Assembly: GCA_021323495.1 (NCBI GenBank)
Contig: JAJQJO010000081.1
Coordinates: 1 to 11,449, forward strand
DNA: 11,449 bases
Direction: 5' to 3'
From: Cellvibrio sp.
Lineage (GTDB): Bacteria > Pseudomonadota > Gammaproteobacteria > Pseudomonadales > Cellvibrionaceae
The notes beneath the pieces were generated by a model. That model was not told the DNA's origin, made no database searches, and was given only the letters and a program-made list of their open reading frames with translations. The translations under genes were made by a program, and so were the position numbers. This document shows positions 1-7,297 of the stretch, piece by piece; positions within the stretch are counted from its first letter, which is position 1; each line of letters opens with the position of its first letter.

Positions 1-348
1 AGCGGGATTTTGTTTAGCAAGGCCGCGCTTGGACAGCGGGTAAAAGTGGATGATGTTTTGGGGACGGTAACTGATCCCATTACCAATGCGCGCACCACAA
101 TTAAATCGCCCTATAACGGCAGGATCATTGGTATGGCGCTGGATCAGGTTGTGCTTCCCGGATTCGCCGCGTACCACATAGGTATCCAAACGCCGGAAGC
201 CATCCTGATCGAAGAAAGTCAGCTCAACGAGGATGGGCTGGAAGAAGACGAAGAGGATGGCGATGATTCAGGCGTGGAATCTTCCGATGAAATCGATGAA
301 CCGGAAACCGGCGTAAGCAAAGCGCAGGATCGAATGGCAGATGAATAG
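1..348 (+). CDS. Succinylglutamate desuccinylase/aspartoacylase family protein, C-terminal part (5' truncated)
   Basis: The reading frame is open from the first base and ends at TAG 346-348, so only the last 115 residues are present. They begin SGILFSKAALGQRVKVDDVLG and continue through VTDPITN, SPYNGRIIG and AYHIG. This is the beta-rich C-terminal domain typical of the AstE/AspA zinc carboxypeptidase-like family, which hydrolyses N-acyl amino acids. The zinc ligands and catalytic glutamate lie upstream of the window and cannot be checked. After the usual family end the protein continues as a strongly acidic tail (about bases 211-309, 18 of 32 residues Asp or Glu, no Lys or Arg), then a short mixed end. 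The substrate is unknown. Relatives in gammaproteobacteria often lie next to rimK-type ligase genes, but that neighbourhood is not visible here. Confidence 0.8.
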   Translation, partial: SGILFSKAALGQRVKVDDVLGTVTDPITNARTTIKSPYNGRIIGMALDQVVLPGFAAYHIGIQTPEAILIEESQLNEDGLEEDEEDGDDSGVESSDEIDEPETGVSKAQDRMADE

Positions 349-371
349 CGAAATGCCGTGTAAGTGAAGCT

Positions 372-437
372 CCTGTATGGCCAGCAGGCATAAGGTAGTG
401 CGTAGTTAGCCTGGGTAAATTTCGCGGGCCATACAGG
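372..437. repeat. 11-bp perfect inverted repeat with nested 5-bp repeat in a convergent gap
   Basis: CCTGTATGGCC at 372-382 is exactly complementary to GGCCATACAGG at 427-437, with a 44-base spacer. Inside the spacer, CAGGC at 385-389 pairs with GCCTG at 409-413, so a single strand could fold into a two-tier stem. It lies in the 105-base gap (349-453) between two convergent genes. Neither flank carries a T-run, so a standard intrinsic terminator is unlikely. It could be a transcript-end structure, a repeat of REP type, or the scar of an old insertion. Confidence 0.55.
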
Positions 438-453
438 TCACAAATGGATGAGG

Positions 454-1152
454 CTAATGGTGCGGGTTCAGGACCCGGCGCAACCTGCGGACAAGACCCA
501 TGCCGACAAGACTGATAAGCAATAAAACAGGCGCATTCGATTCTGATACGGTAATTTTTTCGAACGACATCCTGTTGGGTGTTTCGCTTGCGAACGTCGT
601 TTTCGTATCAAATGTCCACACTTGATCGTGCCTTTGATAATCCCAATTGTATTGATAAAAAGTGAACTCGTTGTAATTCACAGGTGAAGCGTTAAGCCAA
701 TTTACGTAACCATTGGAAGACAGTGTTCCGCGCTTCGCGATTTCACCCGGTGCTACGTTTGTCTCGGTAATCCCAAGCGAAAACGAAAAATACTGCAGTT
801 CCTCCTCGACCTCAGTCTCGAAAGTGATATAACTACCTTCATCTACGCTGAACGAGGTCAAAAGCCCCGACATTTGTACGCTGGCAATTGAGTCGTAGAA
901 GTTCAGGTTTTGATTTTGCGGGGCGGATAAATCAAAGTCAGGCGTGACAAACGTAACGTCTATTTTTATTTCTTCTCTCTCGAGGAAAAAAGATCTTGTC
1001 CAATCCTCCTTTTCACCATTAAGTAACACGCGTTGCTCCCCCTCCCTAAAAACCATAACATCCGTGGTATAAGTAATGAGCATGTGCGCAGTTGCACAAT
1101 TACTCACAACCAAAAGGCCTAAGGTTGCCAGACTATTTTTTGAAAAATTCAT
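454..1152 (-). CDS. Exported protein of unknown function with PEP-CTERM-like sorting signal
   Basis: I do not recognise the core of this 232-residue protein. The start is ATG 1152-1150, because AAGGAG lies six bases upstream; an in-frame GTG further up (1170) would put that site inside the gene. Residues 1-22 form a signal peptide (MNFSKNSLATLGLLVVSNCATA, cleavage likely after ATA). The middle is rich in Thr, Ser, Phe and Tyr and looks beta-stranded. The C-terminus has the three-part plan of PEP-CTERM proteins: SESNAP, a hydrophobic segment (about residues 206-221), and a basic end, RRLRRV. The motif is NAP rather than Pro-Glu-Pro, so it would be a divergent substrate of an exosortase, and none is in the window. 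GC by hand count is about 44% over 541-900, lower than sampled neighbours, which may mean later acquisition or looser constraint. No clear promoter or terminator was seen. Confidence 0.75.
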   Translation of the reverse strand: MNFSKNSLATLGLLVVSNCATAHMLITYTTDVMVFREGEQRVLLNGEKEDWTRSFFLEREEIKIDVTFVTPDFDLSAPQNQNLNFYDSIASVQMSGLLTSFSVDEGSYITFETEVEEELQYFSFSLGITETNVAPGEIAKRGTLSSNGYVNWLNASPVNYNEFTFYQYNWDYQRHDQVWTFDTKTTFASETPNRMSFEKITVSESNAPVLLLISLVGMGLVRRLRRVLNPHH

Positions 1153-1233
1153 CTTAATCTCCTTGAACACACAGTTAGTTTAGTAGGGTGAAAAAAGCTG
1201 CGTTAAATGCGAACTGCGGCTAGCCGATTTGAG

Positions 1234-1695
1234 TTATACCAACGAAATGATAAATGCCCACTCTGCGGCTGTCACAGGCTGGGTCGATAACCGGCTCTGC
1301 TTCACCAGTACCATGTTTTCCAATTGCGGTTGCGCTTTGATTTCAGCTAACGGGATTAAACGGGGAAATACCTTGGTGAGCTTGATATCCACCGAAACCC
1401 AGCGCGGGTTTTCCCGGGGCGATTTTGGATCGTAATAATCGCTTTCAGGATTGAATTGGGTTGGGTCCGGGTAGGCGGTTTTTACGACTTTGGCGGTGCC
1501 CACTATGCCAACGTTTTTGCAACTGCTGTGATAGATAAACACTTCATCATTTAACGCGACCTGGTCGCGCAAAAAATTACGGGCCTGGTAATTGCGGATA
1601 CCATCCCAGCGGCCGGTTTTATTCGGCGCGGCCGCAAGATGATCAATACCATAAATGTGCGGTTCCGCTTTAAATAGCCAGTAATTTTTTGCCAT
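1234..1695 (-). CDS. EVE domain-containing protein
   Basis: The product is a 153-residue single-domain protein. Hallmarks of the EVE family (PUA-like fold related to YTH, as in thymocyte nuclear protein 1) are YWLFKAEP (residues 5-12), WDGIRNYQARNFLRD (30-44), VFIYHSSCKNVGIVGTAKVV (52-71), PRWVSVDIK (97-105) and RLSTQPVTAAEW near the end. EVE and YTH domains bind nucleic acid, often modified bases, in an aromatic cage; the ligand of this protein is unknown. ATG 1695 is chosen with AGGA eight bases upstream. A GTG one codon earlier (1698) is possible. The gene follows rnb on the same strand after 36 bases with no terminator between, so the two are probably co-transcribed. This suggests, but does not prove, a role connected with RNA turnover. 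Confidence 0.92.
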   Translation of the reverse strand: MAKNYWLFKAEPHIYGIDHLAAAPNKTGRWDGIRNYQARNFLRDQVALNDEVFIYHSSCKNVGIVGTAKVVKTAYPDPTQFNPESDYYDPKSPRENPRWVSVDIKLTKVFPRLIPLAEIKAQPQLENMVLVKQSRLSTQPVTAAEWAFIISLV

Positions 1696-1731
1696 CACTT
1701 ACTTCCTGAAAAGCTGTCGGTTTTCGTTCAG

Positions 1732-3729
1732 TCAGAGCCATGCATTCAAACGTTGCGCTGTTTCCTCGGTCACCAATTCCAAACTGATTTTGCGTCTATC
1801 AATATCAACATCGTTAATTACTACAAATACTTTCTCATCAAGTCTGTAGGTTTTACCTGCAACCGTCAGGCTCAGGCGGCGCGCATCAAACTGCGCCTTG
1901 ATGTCACTCTCTTTAGAGGTAAGCAGGGCGTAGCCTTCCATGCCCCAATCTTCCATTTTTACACCTATGCCGAATGAATTCACCAGGCCAATACTGGCGG
2001 GATGTACGCTGCCGATATGGTGTTTGGCGTATTGGCAGCCGAGCCAGGTTTCGGTATAGCGGCACGCCTGGCGGCCGGTATTGAGTTGGTTTTGCAATTG
2101 TTCGGCGAATTGTTTTTTATCGCCAATATTTTCGGCGGGCAGGTTGCGCAGGATGCGTTTAATCGCAAGATGGTTAAACAAATCGTTGTAGCGGCGAATC
2201 GGTGAGGTCACCATCGCATAGGCTTTGAAGCCCAGGCCGAAATGCGGGATCGGGTCAAACGTCAGCGAGCCAGCTTGTAACATGCGTTGCAGGAGTGAAT
2301 GCAAGCTTGCACTGACCGGATTGCCAGTGGGATTCAGGCGTAACTCGCTAAATAATTTTTGAAAACTTTCCAGTTCCGTTAAGTCGCCAATCGTTAAATC
2401 AGGGCGATCTTCCTGGATTAAAGCGATTGCATCGTTGATTCGCTCCGGGCGAAAGCCAACATGGCTGGAAAAAATACCATATCCGGGATGCTGTAAAAAT
2501 AATTCGCCCGCACAGAGGTTGGTGACCAGCATGGCCTCTTCGATCATGCGGTGAGCAATGTTACGCTCGCGTTTTTCAATGTGGTCGACTTTTTTCTGGT
2601 CATTAAGGATAAATGAATAATCGGGCCGTTCTTCCATCACCAATGCATGGGCTTGCCGATATTGCGCGCGCGCCTGTGCAAATGCTTTTAGTTCTACCAG
2701 CATGTCATGGATGTGGGTGGGGGCAGCCAGCGGGGATTCGCCGGTGCTCATAAGCGCATCAAACACGCCCTGGTAACTCAATTTATAATGCGAACGAATT
2801 TGCGCTTCGGCGAATTCATAGGCACTGATGGTGCCATCGCGCAAAATTTGCATGCGGCATACCAGTGCCGGGCGTTTTTGTTCCGGTACTAATGAATAGG
2901 TATCATGTGATAAATCCACTGGCAGCATGGTGACCGTTTGGCCCAGTAAATAAATCGTGCTGGCACGTGCGCGTGCCGATTGTTCGAGCGGACTATCAAA
3001 ACTGATATGTTTGCTCGGATCGGCAATGGCGGTGACTAATTCCCAGCCATTTTCATTAGGGGCGATATAAATCGCATCATCCATATCGCGCGTATTTTCG
3101 GAGTCGATGGTAACAAAGGGCAGATGGGTCAGATCGAGCTCACCATTTTCAAAGGTGAGTGGCGACCAATTAATTCCACCGGCCTGATTTTGCGCAGCGG
3201 GTTGCCATTCAAATGGAATCTGGAATTTGGCGATACTATAACGGCTCTCAACACCGGGTTCCTCCAGGGTGCCAATGCGGTGCTGGATACGGACCTGGGT
3301 TTTGCCTTCGCTGTTAAACGGGTGGCGGGCAATCTCGCAGTGAATCAAATCACCAACTTTATATCCCTTGCGCTCTTGTGGTGGAATAAATAACCAGCGA
3401 TTAAAATTGTTTACATCCGGTTCTACAAAGTCCGTAGTGCCTTTGTTGACATAGCGGCCGACAAATTCCTGCAGGCCGGGCTTGAGCAACTTGACCAGTT
3501 TCGCTTCAAATTGCCCTTTGCTATTCGTAGTGATCTCCGCTTCAACACGGTCATCGGGCAGCACACGCATCATTTGGTCGGGGTCGATAAATGCTTCCCG
3601 GCCATCATCCAGGATCAGGAAACCAAAACGTTTGGTAGTGGTACGCACCAGCCCCTGGCCGATATCTTTGGAAACAGTAATAGCGGACTTTAATTGAGCG
3701 AGTTGCTGCAAGGCGTCTTTATTGAGCAT
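1732..3729 (-). CDS. rnb: Exoribonuclease II (RNase II, RNB family)
   Basis: This 665-residue protein aligns by eye along its length with E. coli RNase II (644 residues), a processive 3'-5' exonuclease that degrades single-stranded RNA in the cytoplasm. Numbering from ATG 3729: an N-terminal cold-shock-like region (about 20-80, with KRFGFLILDD), the RNB catalytic domain (about 208-530), and a C-terminal S1-like region (about 570-655). The metal-binding aspartates are in FVTIDSENTRDMDDAI (D209, D215, D217, D218). HFGLGFKAYAMVTSPIRRYND carries the conserved catalytic arginine (R512). All key residues are present. A TTG nine bases upstream (3738) could also start the frame; ATG is preferred, although neither has a strong ribosome binding site. 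Length and the match to RNase II favour rnb over rnr (RNase R). It leads the rnb-EVE unit and has its own promoter at 3764-3792. Confidence 0.93.
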   Translation of the reverse strand: MLNKDALQQLAQLKSAITVSKDIGQGLVRTTTKRFGFLILDDGREAFIDPDQMMRVLPDDRVEAEITTNSKGQFEAKLVKLLKPGLQEFVGRYVNKGTTDFVEPDVNNFNRWLFIPPQERKGYKVGDLIHCEIARHPFNSEGKTQVRIQHRIGTLEEPGVESRYSIAKFQIPFEWQPAAQNQAGGINWSPLTFENGELDLTHLPFVTIDSENTRDMDDAIYIAPNENGWELVTAIADPSKHISFDSPLEQSARARASTIYLLGQTVTMLPVDLSHDTYSLVPEQKRPALVCRMQILRDGTISAYEFAEAQIRSHYKLSYQGVFDALMSTGESPLAAPTHIHDMLVELKAFAQARAQYRQAHALVMEERPDYSFILNDQKKVDHIEKRERNIAHRMIEEAMLVTNLCAGELFLQHPGYGIFSSHVGFRPERINDAIALIQEDRPDLTIGDLTELESFQKLFSELRLNPTGNPVSASLHSLLQRMLQAGSLTFDPIPHFGLGFKAYAMVTSPIRRYNDLFNHLAIKRILRNLPAENIGDKKQFAEQLQNQLNTGRQACRYTETWLGCQYAKHHIGSVHPASIGLVNSFGIGVKMEDWGMEGYALLTSKESDIKAQFDARRLSLTVAGKTYRLDEKVFVVINDVDIDRRKISLELVTEETAQRLNAWL

Positions 3730-3763
3730 GTAATACAACTTATAGAGTAAGGATCATGGCGCG

Positions 3764-3792
3764 ATTATAACTGGATTTACCTGAGCTGTTAC
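3764..3792 (-). promoter_or_regulatory. Predicted sigma-70 promoter for rnb
   Basis: On the minus strand GTAACA (3792-3787, four of six to consensus) is followed after 17 bases by a perfect TATAAT (3769-3764). Transcription would begin near 3757, giving a leader of about 28 bases to the ATG at 3729. The -35 box lies within one arm of the 8-bp inverted repeat 3784-3791/3843-3850. Confidence 0.6.
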
Positions 3793-3850
3793 GCAAATCT
3801 GGGGCGGCTGTGTTTCTGGCGAGAATAGGCTTTACTCATCGTTAACAGCT
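3784..3850. repeat. 8-bp inverted repeat between the divergent rnb and nhaP2 promoters
   Basis: AGCTGTTA (3784-3791) and TAACAGCT (3843-3850) are perfect complements 51 bases apart. One arm overlaps the rnb -35 box and the other ends just before the proposed nhaP2 -35 box. Such a pair could be operator half-sites, but two 8-mers in a 200-base gap can also match by chance. Confidence 0.3.
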
Positions 3851-3856
3851 GGCGCT

Positions 3857-3887
3857 TTGACAATGTCCGGCATCATCAGGTTACAAT
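3857..3887 (+). promoter_or_regulatory. Possible sigma-70 promoter for nhaP2-gabD
   Basis: A perfect TTGACA (3857-3862) and TACAAT (3882-3887, five of six to consensus) lie upstream of nhaP2. The spacer is 19 bases, longer than the usual 17, so the promoter may be weak or depend on an activator. Transcription would start near 3894, about 50 bases before the UUG start codon. Confidence 0.45.
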
Positions 3888-3943
3888 CTCTCCCTTTATC
3901 TTAATGATTGTTTTTATTGAACTTCTTTTATAAGGGTTAAGTT

Positions 3944-5707
3944 TTGGACGCAGTTACCGTCAACAATATTCTGCTCATCGGTGCACTGTTGGTTGCGGCC
4001 AGCATCCTGGTGAGCTCGATCTCCACTCGGGTAGGCGTACCGATTCTGGTGATATTCCTGGCGGTAGGTATGGTAGCGGGTGTGGATGGCCCCGGCGGCA
4101 TAGTCTTTAACGATTACTCCACTGCTTATCTGGTCAGTAACCTGGCGTTAGCGGTTATTTTGCTCGATGGAGGTATGCGCACGCGCGCGGCGACTTTCCG
4201 TGTTGCGCTCTGGCCAGCGCTGTCGTTAGCTACTGTGGGTGTAGTCATTACGGCCGGATTGACTGGCGCTGCTGCTGCCTGGTTGTTTGATTTGTCCCTC
4301 CTTGAGGGGCTGCTAATAGGGGCTATTGTTGGTTCGACCGATGCTGCGGTGGTGTTTAATTTACTAAATGGCAAAGGGCTTAATGAGCGGGTTGGTTCAA
4401 CGCTGGAAATCGAATCGGGCAGCAATGACCCCATGGCGATGTTTCTGACCGTGACCTTGATCGCCATGCTGGCCGCAGGCGAAACCGGTTTTAGCTGGGG
4501 AGTGCTGACCAGTTTGTTGCAACAGTTTGGTATTGGTATTGCGCTGGGTTTGGGTGGCGGTTGGTTGCTGTTGCAACTGATTAATCGCTTATCAATTGCA
4601 GGTGGTTTGTATCCGCTCCTGGCTGTTAGTGGCGGGATAATGTTTTACGCAATTTCCGGAGCAATAGGGGGAAGCGGTATCCTTACCGTGTATGTATGCG
4701 GTTTGCTCATTGGCAATCGCCCGATCCGCAATCGCCACGGCATCTTGCATATGTTTGATGGCTTGGCCTGGTTAAGCCAGATTGGAATGTTCCTCGTGTT
4801 GGGGCTGTTGCTAACTCCCAGTCAATTATTACCTATCGCAGTGCCGGCGCTGTTGTTGTCCCTATGGATGATCCTGTTTGCGCGCCCATTGTCTGTTTTC
4901 ATCGGTTTGTTGCCGTTCCGTAGTTTTAATTTAAAAGAGCGCTCCTTCATCTCCTGGGTTGGTTTGCGCGGGGCAGTCCCCGTTATTCTGGCTGTATTCC
5001 CATTGATGGCAGGTCTTCCCAACGCCCAACTTTTTTTCAATGTCGCATTTTTTATAGTGATTGTGTCGCTCCTGCTACAGGGCACTACGCTAGGTTTTGC
5101 GGCAAAAATGGCCAAAGTAGTTGTTCCTTCCATCCCGTCACCTATCTCCCGCGCAGGCTTGGAAATCCATGTCACCAGCCAATGGGAATTGTTTATCTAT
5201 AAATTGGGGGCGGAGAAGTGGTGCATAGGCGCGGCGTTGCGCGAGTTGCATATGCCGGACAATACTCGCATAGCCGCCTTATTCCGCGATAAGGAAATGT
5301 TCCATCCCTCGGGTAGCACCCGTTTGATGGCGGGCGATATCCTCTGCGTGATTGGCCATGAGCAGGATTTGCCGGCGTTGGGTAAATTATTCAGCGAGGC
5401 ACCCAAACGCACGTTGGATTTAAGTTTCTTTGGGGATTTTATTATCCAGGGCGACGCGGAATTGCGCGATTTGGCGATGCTTTATGCCCTGGATATGAAA
5501 GGCCATGAGGAACATAAAACACTCGGTGAATTAATTACCCAGATGGTGGGTGGAAAACCGGTAGTGGGTGACCAGTCCGAGTGGAGCGGCATGCTTTGGA
5601 CAATCGCAGAAGTCGACGGCAATCGCGTGCGTAAGATCGGTGTGAAACCTGTAGCGAAAAAAGGCACATCGGCAAGCAAAAAAAGTGAAGCCAATGTTCA
5701 ATCTTGA
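3944..5707 (+). CDS. nhaP2: K+/H+ antiporter NhaP2 (CvrA), CPA1 family
   Basis: The 587-residue product matches E. coli CvrA/NhaP2 (578 residues) almost line by line. These inner-membrane antiporters exchange K+ for H+ and help with osmotic and pH adaptation. About residues 5-395 form the membrane exchanger, with LLDGGMRT (73-80), GSTDAA (130-135), the ion-site segment ESGSNDP (157-163, with N161 and D162) and SWVGLRGAVP (337-346). The cytoplasmic end holds a TrkA-C-like domain (about 403-485, WCIGAALRELHMP) and a CorC/HlyC-associated type domain (about 495-567, VGDQSEWSGMLWTIAEVDGNRV). The start is TTG 3944, with AAGGG seven bases upstream; it gives MDAVTV, matching the E. coli N-terminus MDATT. 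The 3' end overlaps gabD by 14 bases in another frame. A short Lys/Ser-rich tail follows the last domain. Confidence 0.95.
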   Translation: MDAVTVNNILLIGALLVAASILVSSISTRVGVPILVIFLAVGMVAGVDGPGGIVFNDYSTAYLVSNLALAVILLDGGMRTRAATFRVALWPALSLATVGVVITAGLTGAAAAWLFDLSLLEGLLIGAIVGSTDAAVVFNLLNGKGLNERVGSTLEIESGSNDPMAMFLTVTLIAMLAAGETGFSWGVLTSLLQQFGIGIALGLGGGWLLLQLINRLSIAGGLYPLLAVSGGIMFYAISGAIGGSGILTVYVCGLLIGNRPIRNRHGILHMFDGLAWLSQIGMFLVLGLLLTPSQLLPIAVPALLLSLWMILFARPLSVFIGLLPFRSFNLKERSFISWVGLRGAVPVILAVFPLMAGLPNAQLFFNVAFFIVIVSLLLQGTTLGFAAKMAKVVVPSIPSPISRAGLEIHVTSQWELFIYKLGAEKWCIGAALRELHMPDNTRIAALFRDKEMFHPSGSTRLMAGDILCVIGHEQDLPALGKLFSEAPKRTLDLSFFGDFIIQGDAELRDLAMLYALDMKGHEEHKTLGELITQMVGGKPVVGDQSEWSGMLWTIAEVDGNRVRKIGVKPVAKKGTSASKKSEANVQS

Positions 5708-7157
5708 TAATCCATCACTGCTGCGCTCCCAGGCATTTATCAATGGCGACTGGTGTGCGGCGGAAACACAAAAAACCTTTGCGGTGGAAAATCCCGCAAC
5801 CGGTGCCGTCATTGCGCTAGTTGCAGACTTGGGTATTGCTGAAACGTCAAGGGCGATCACGGCGGCGGCAAAGGCACAAATTGGTTGGGCTCAAACAACA
5901 GCAAAAGCGCGCAGCCAATTATTGCGCAGCTGGTTTGAGCTGTTAATACAACACCAGGAGGACCTCGCGCAGATCCTCACCCTGGAACAAGGCAAACCCC
6001 TACCTGAGGCCCGCGCTGAAATTGCTTATGGTGCAAGTTATATCGAGTGGTTTGCAGAAGAGGCCAAGCGCATTTATGGGGATGTCATTTCCCCCTCAAC
6101 AACCGACCAGCGCATTCTGGTTATCAAACAACCGGTTGGTGCCGTCGCCGCAATTACGCCATGGAATTTTCCCTGTGCAATGCTTGCGCGCAAGATCGCT
6201 CCGGCGCTGGCTGCTGGTTGTAGCATCGTTGCAAAACCGGCCGCAGAAACTCCTCTGTCGGCATTGGCGCTGGCATTTCTCGCGCAGCAAGCCGGTTTTC
6301 CCGCAGGTGTTGTCAATATAGTGACCGGCACTGATTCGGCGGCAATTGGTGCGGAATTAACGGGTAATCCTTTAGTGCGGAAGTTGTCCTTTACCGGATC
6401 TACTGCAGTGGGGAAACAATTAATCCGGCAGTGTGCTGCTGATGTAAAACGTATCACCCTGGAATTGGGCGGCAACGCGCCTTTTATCGTGCTTGACGAT
6501 GCCGACCTGGATGCCGCGGTCGCCGGGGCAGTAGCCTCCAAATTCCGTAACGCCGGGCAAACCTGTGTCTGTGCCAATCGGTTTTATATCCAGCGTTCGA
6601 TCTACACCGAATTTGGCAAGAAATTGGCAGTTGCGATGGAAGCTCTGTCTGTGGGCGATGGCATGGATTCGGGGGTAAATCTCGGCCCGCTAATTTCTTC
6701 TGCGGCGGTAAAGAAAGTGCAAGCATTGGTGGATGACGCGCTCGCGAAGGGCGCACGCATTGGGTATCAAGTTAAACTGGATCAAAAATTATTTTCACAA
6801 GGTTATTTTTATCCGCCAACCCTGTTGCTTGATGTCGCTCCCGACGCTGAATTGACCCGTCAGGAAATTTTTGGGCCGGTGGCCGCACTCATTCCGTTTG
6901 ATACAGATGACGAGGCTATAGCAATGGCAAACAATACCGAATATGGTTTGGCGGGCTATTGTTTTACCCGCTCTGCAACCAGAATAAAACAGTTCTCGGA
7001 CAAGTTGGAAGCCGGGATGGTGGGAGTTAATACCGGTATTATTTCCAATGAAATGGCACCTTTCGGTGGTATCAAGCAATCCGGTTGGGGTAGGGAAGGT
7101 TCGCATTACAGCATCGAGGATTATGTAAATATAAAATACCTCTGCGAAAATTTTTAG
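5694..7157 (+). CDS. gabD: NAD(P)+-dependent succinate-semialdehyde dehydrogenase
   Basis: The 487-residue product closely matches E. coli GabD and oxidises succinate semialdehyde to succinate, the last step of GABA breakdown, in the cytoplasm. Aldehyde dehydrogenase features seen: ITPWNFP with N158, cofactor lysine K181 in GCSIVAKPA, FTGST (233-237), general base E257 in LELGGNAP, nucleophile C291 in GQTCVCAN with a second cysteine C293 as in the redox-sensitive GabD enzymes, and EIFGPVA near 391-397. The end, APFGGIKQSGWGREGSHYSIEDY, is typical of the subfamily. ATG 5694 gives MFNLDNPSLLRSQAFINGDW, which aligns with GabD; an in-frame GTG at 5685 is less likely. There is no strong ribosome binding site, and the start lies inside nhaP2, so translation is probably coupled. 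No gabT or GABA permease gene is nearby. A related semialdehyde substrate such as glutarate semialdehyde cannot be excluded. Confidence 0.92.
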   Translation: MFNLDNPSLLRSQAFINGDWCAAETQKTFAVENPATGAVIALVADLGIAETSRAITAAAKAQIGWAQTTAKARSQLLRSWFELLIQHQEDLAQILTLEQGKPLPEARAEIAYGASYIEWFAEEAKRIYGDVISPSTTDQRILVIKQPVGAVAAITPWNFPCAMLARKIAPALAAGCSIVAKPAAETPLSALALAFLAQQAGFPAGVVNIVTGTDSAAIGAELTGNPLVRKLSFTGSTAVGKQLIRQCAADVKRITLELGGNAPFIVLDDADLDAAVAGAVASKFRNAGQTCVCANRFYIQRSIYTEFGKKLAVAMEALSVGDGMDSGVNLGPLISSAAVKKVQALVDDALAKGARIGYQVKLDQKLFSQGYFYPPTLLLDVAPDAELTRQEIFGPVAALIPFDTDDEAIAMANNTEYGLAGYCFTRSATRIKQFSDKLEAGMVGVNTGIISNEMAPFGGIKQSGWGREGSHYSIEDYVNIKYLCENF

Positions 7158-7297
7158 CGTTTCTTTTGATCAAATCCGCAATACCTTCATTCTTTAAAAA
7201 ATCCCCGTCATAGCAAAATCCTGAATCGTTACTAGACTTGAAACATTGGATTTTTAAATCTGATACATCTTAATAGAAACTAACGATGAGGTTTGCC

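Noticed and set aside
1189..1233. Terminator for the rnb-EVE transcript
   Set aside because: A run of six T occurs on the minus strand and CGGCTAGCCG (1217-1226) is a perfect palindrome, but it is too tight to form a hairpin and is not next to the T-run.
7165..7174. TTTGATCAAA palindrome after gabD as an FNR/ANR site
   Set aside because: It lacks the four-base gap of the TTGAT-N4-ATCAA motif and is only a chance-length dyad.
7195..7297. Sigma-28 flagellar promoter before the chemotaxis gene
   Set aside because: A TAAA element is present, but no acceptable GCCGATAA-like -10 box was found at the right spacing.
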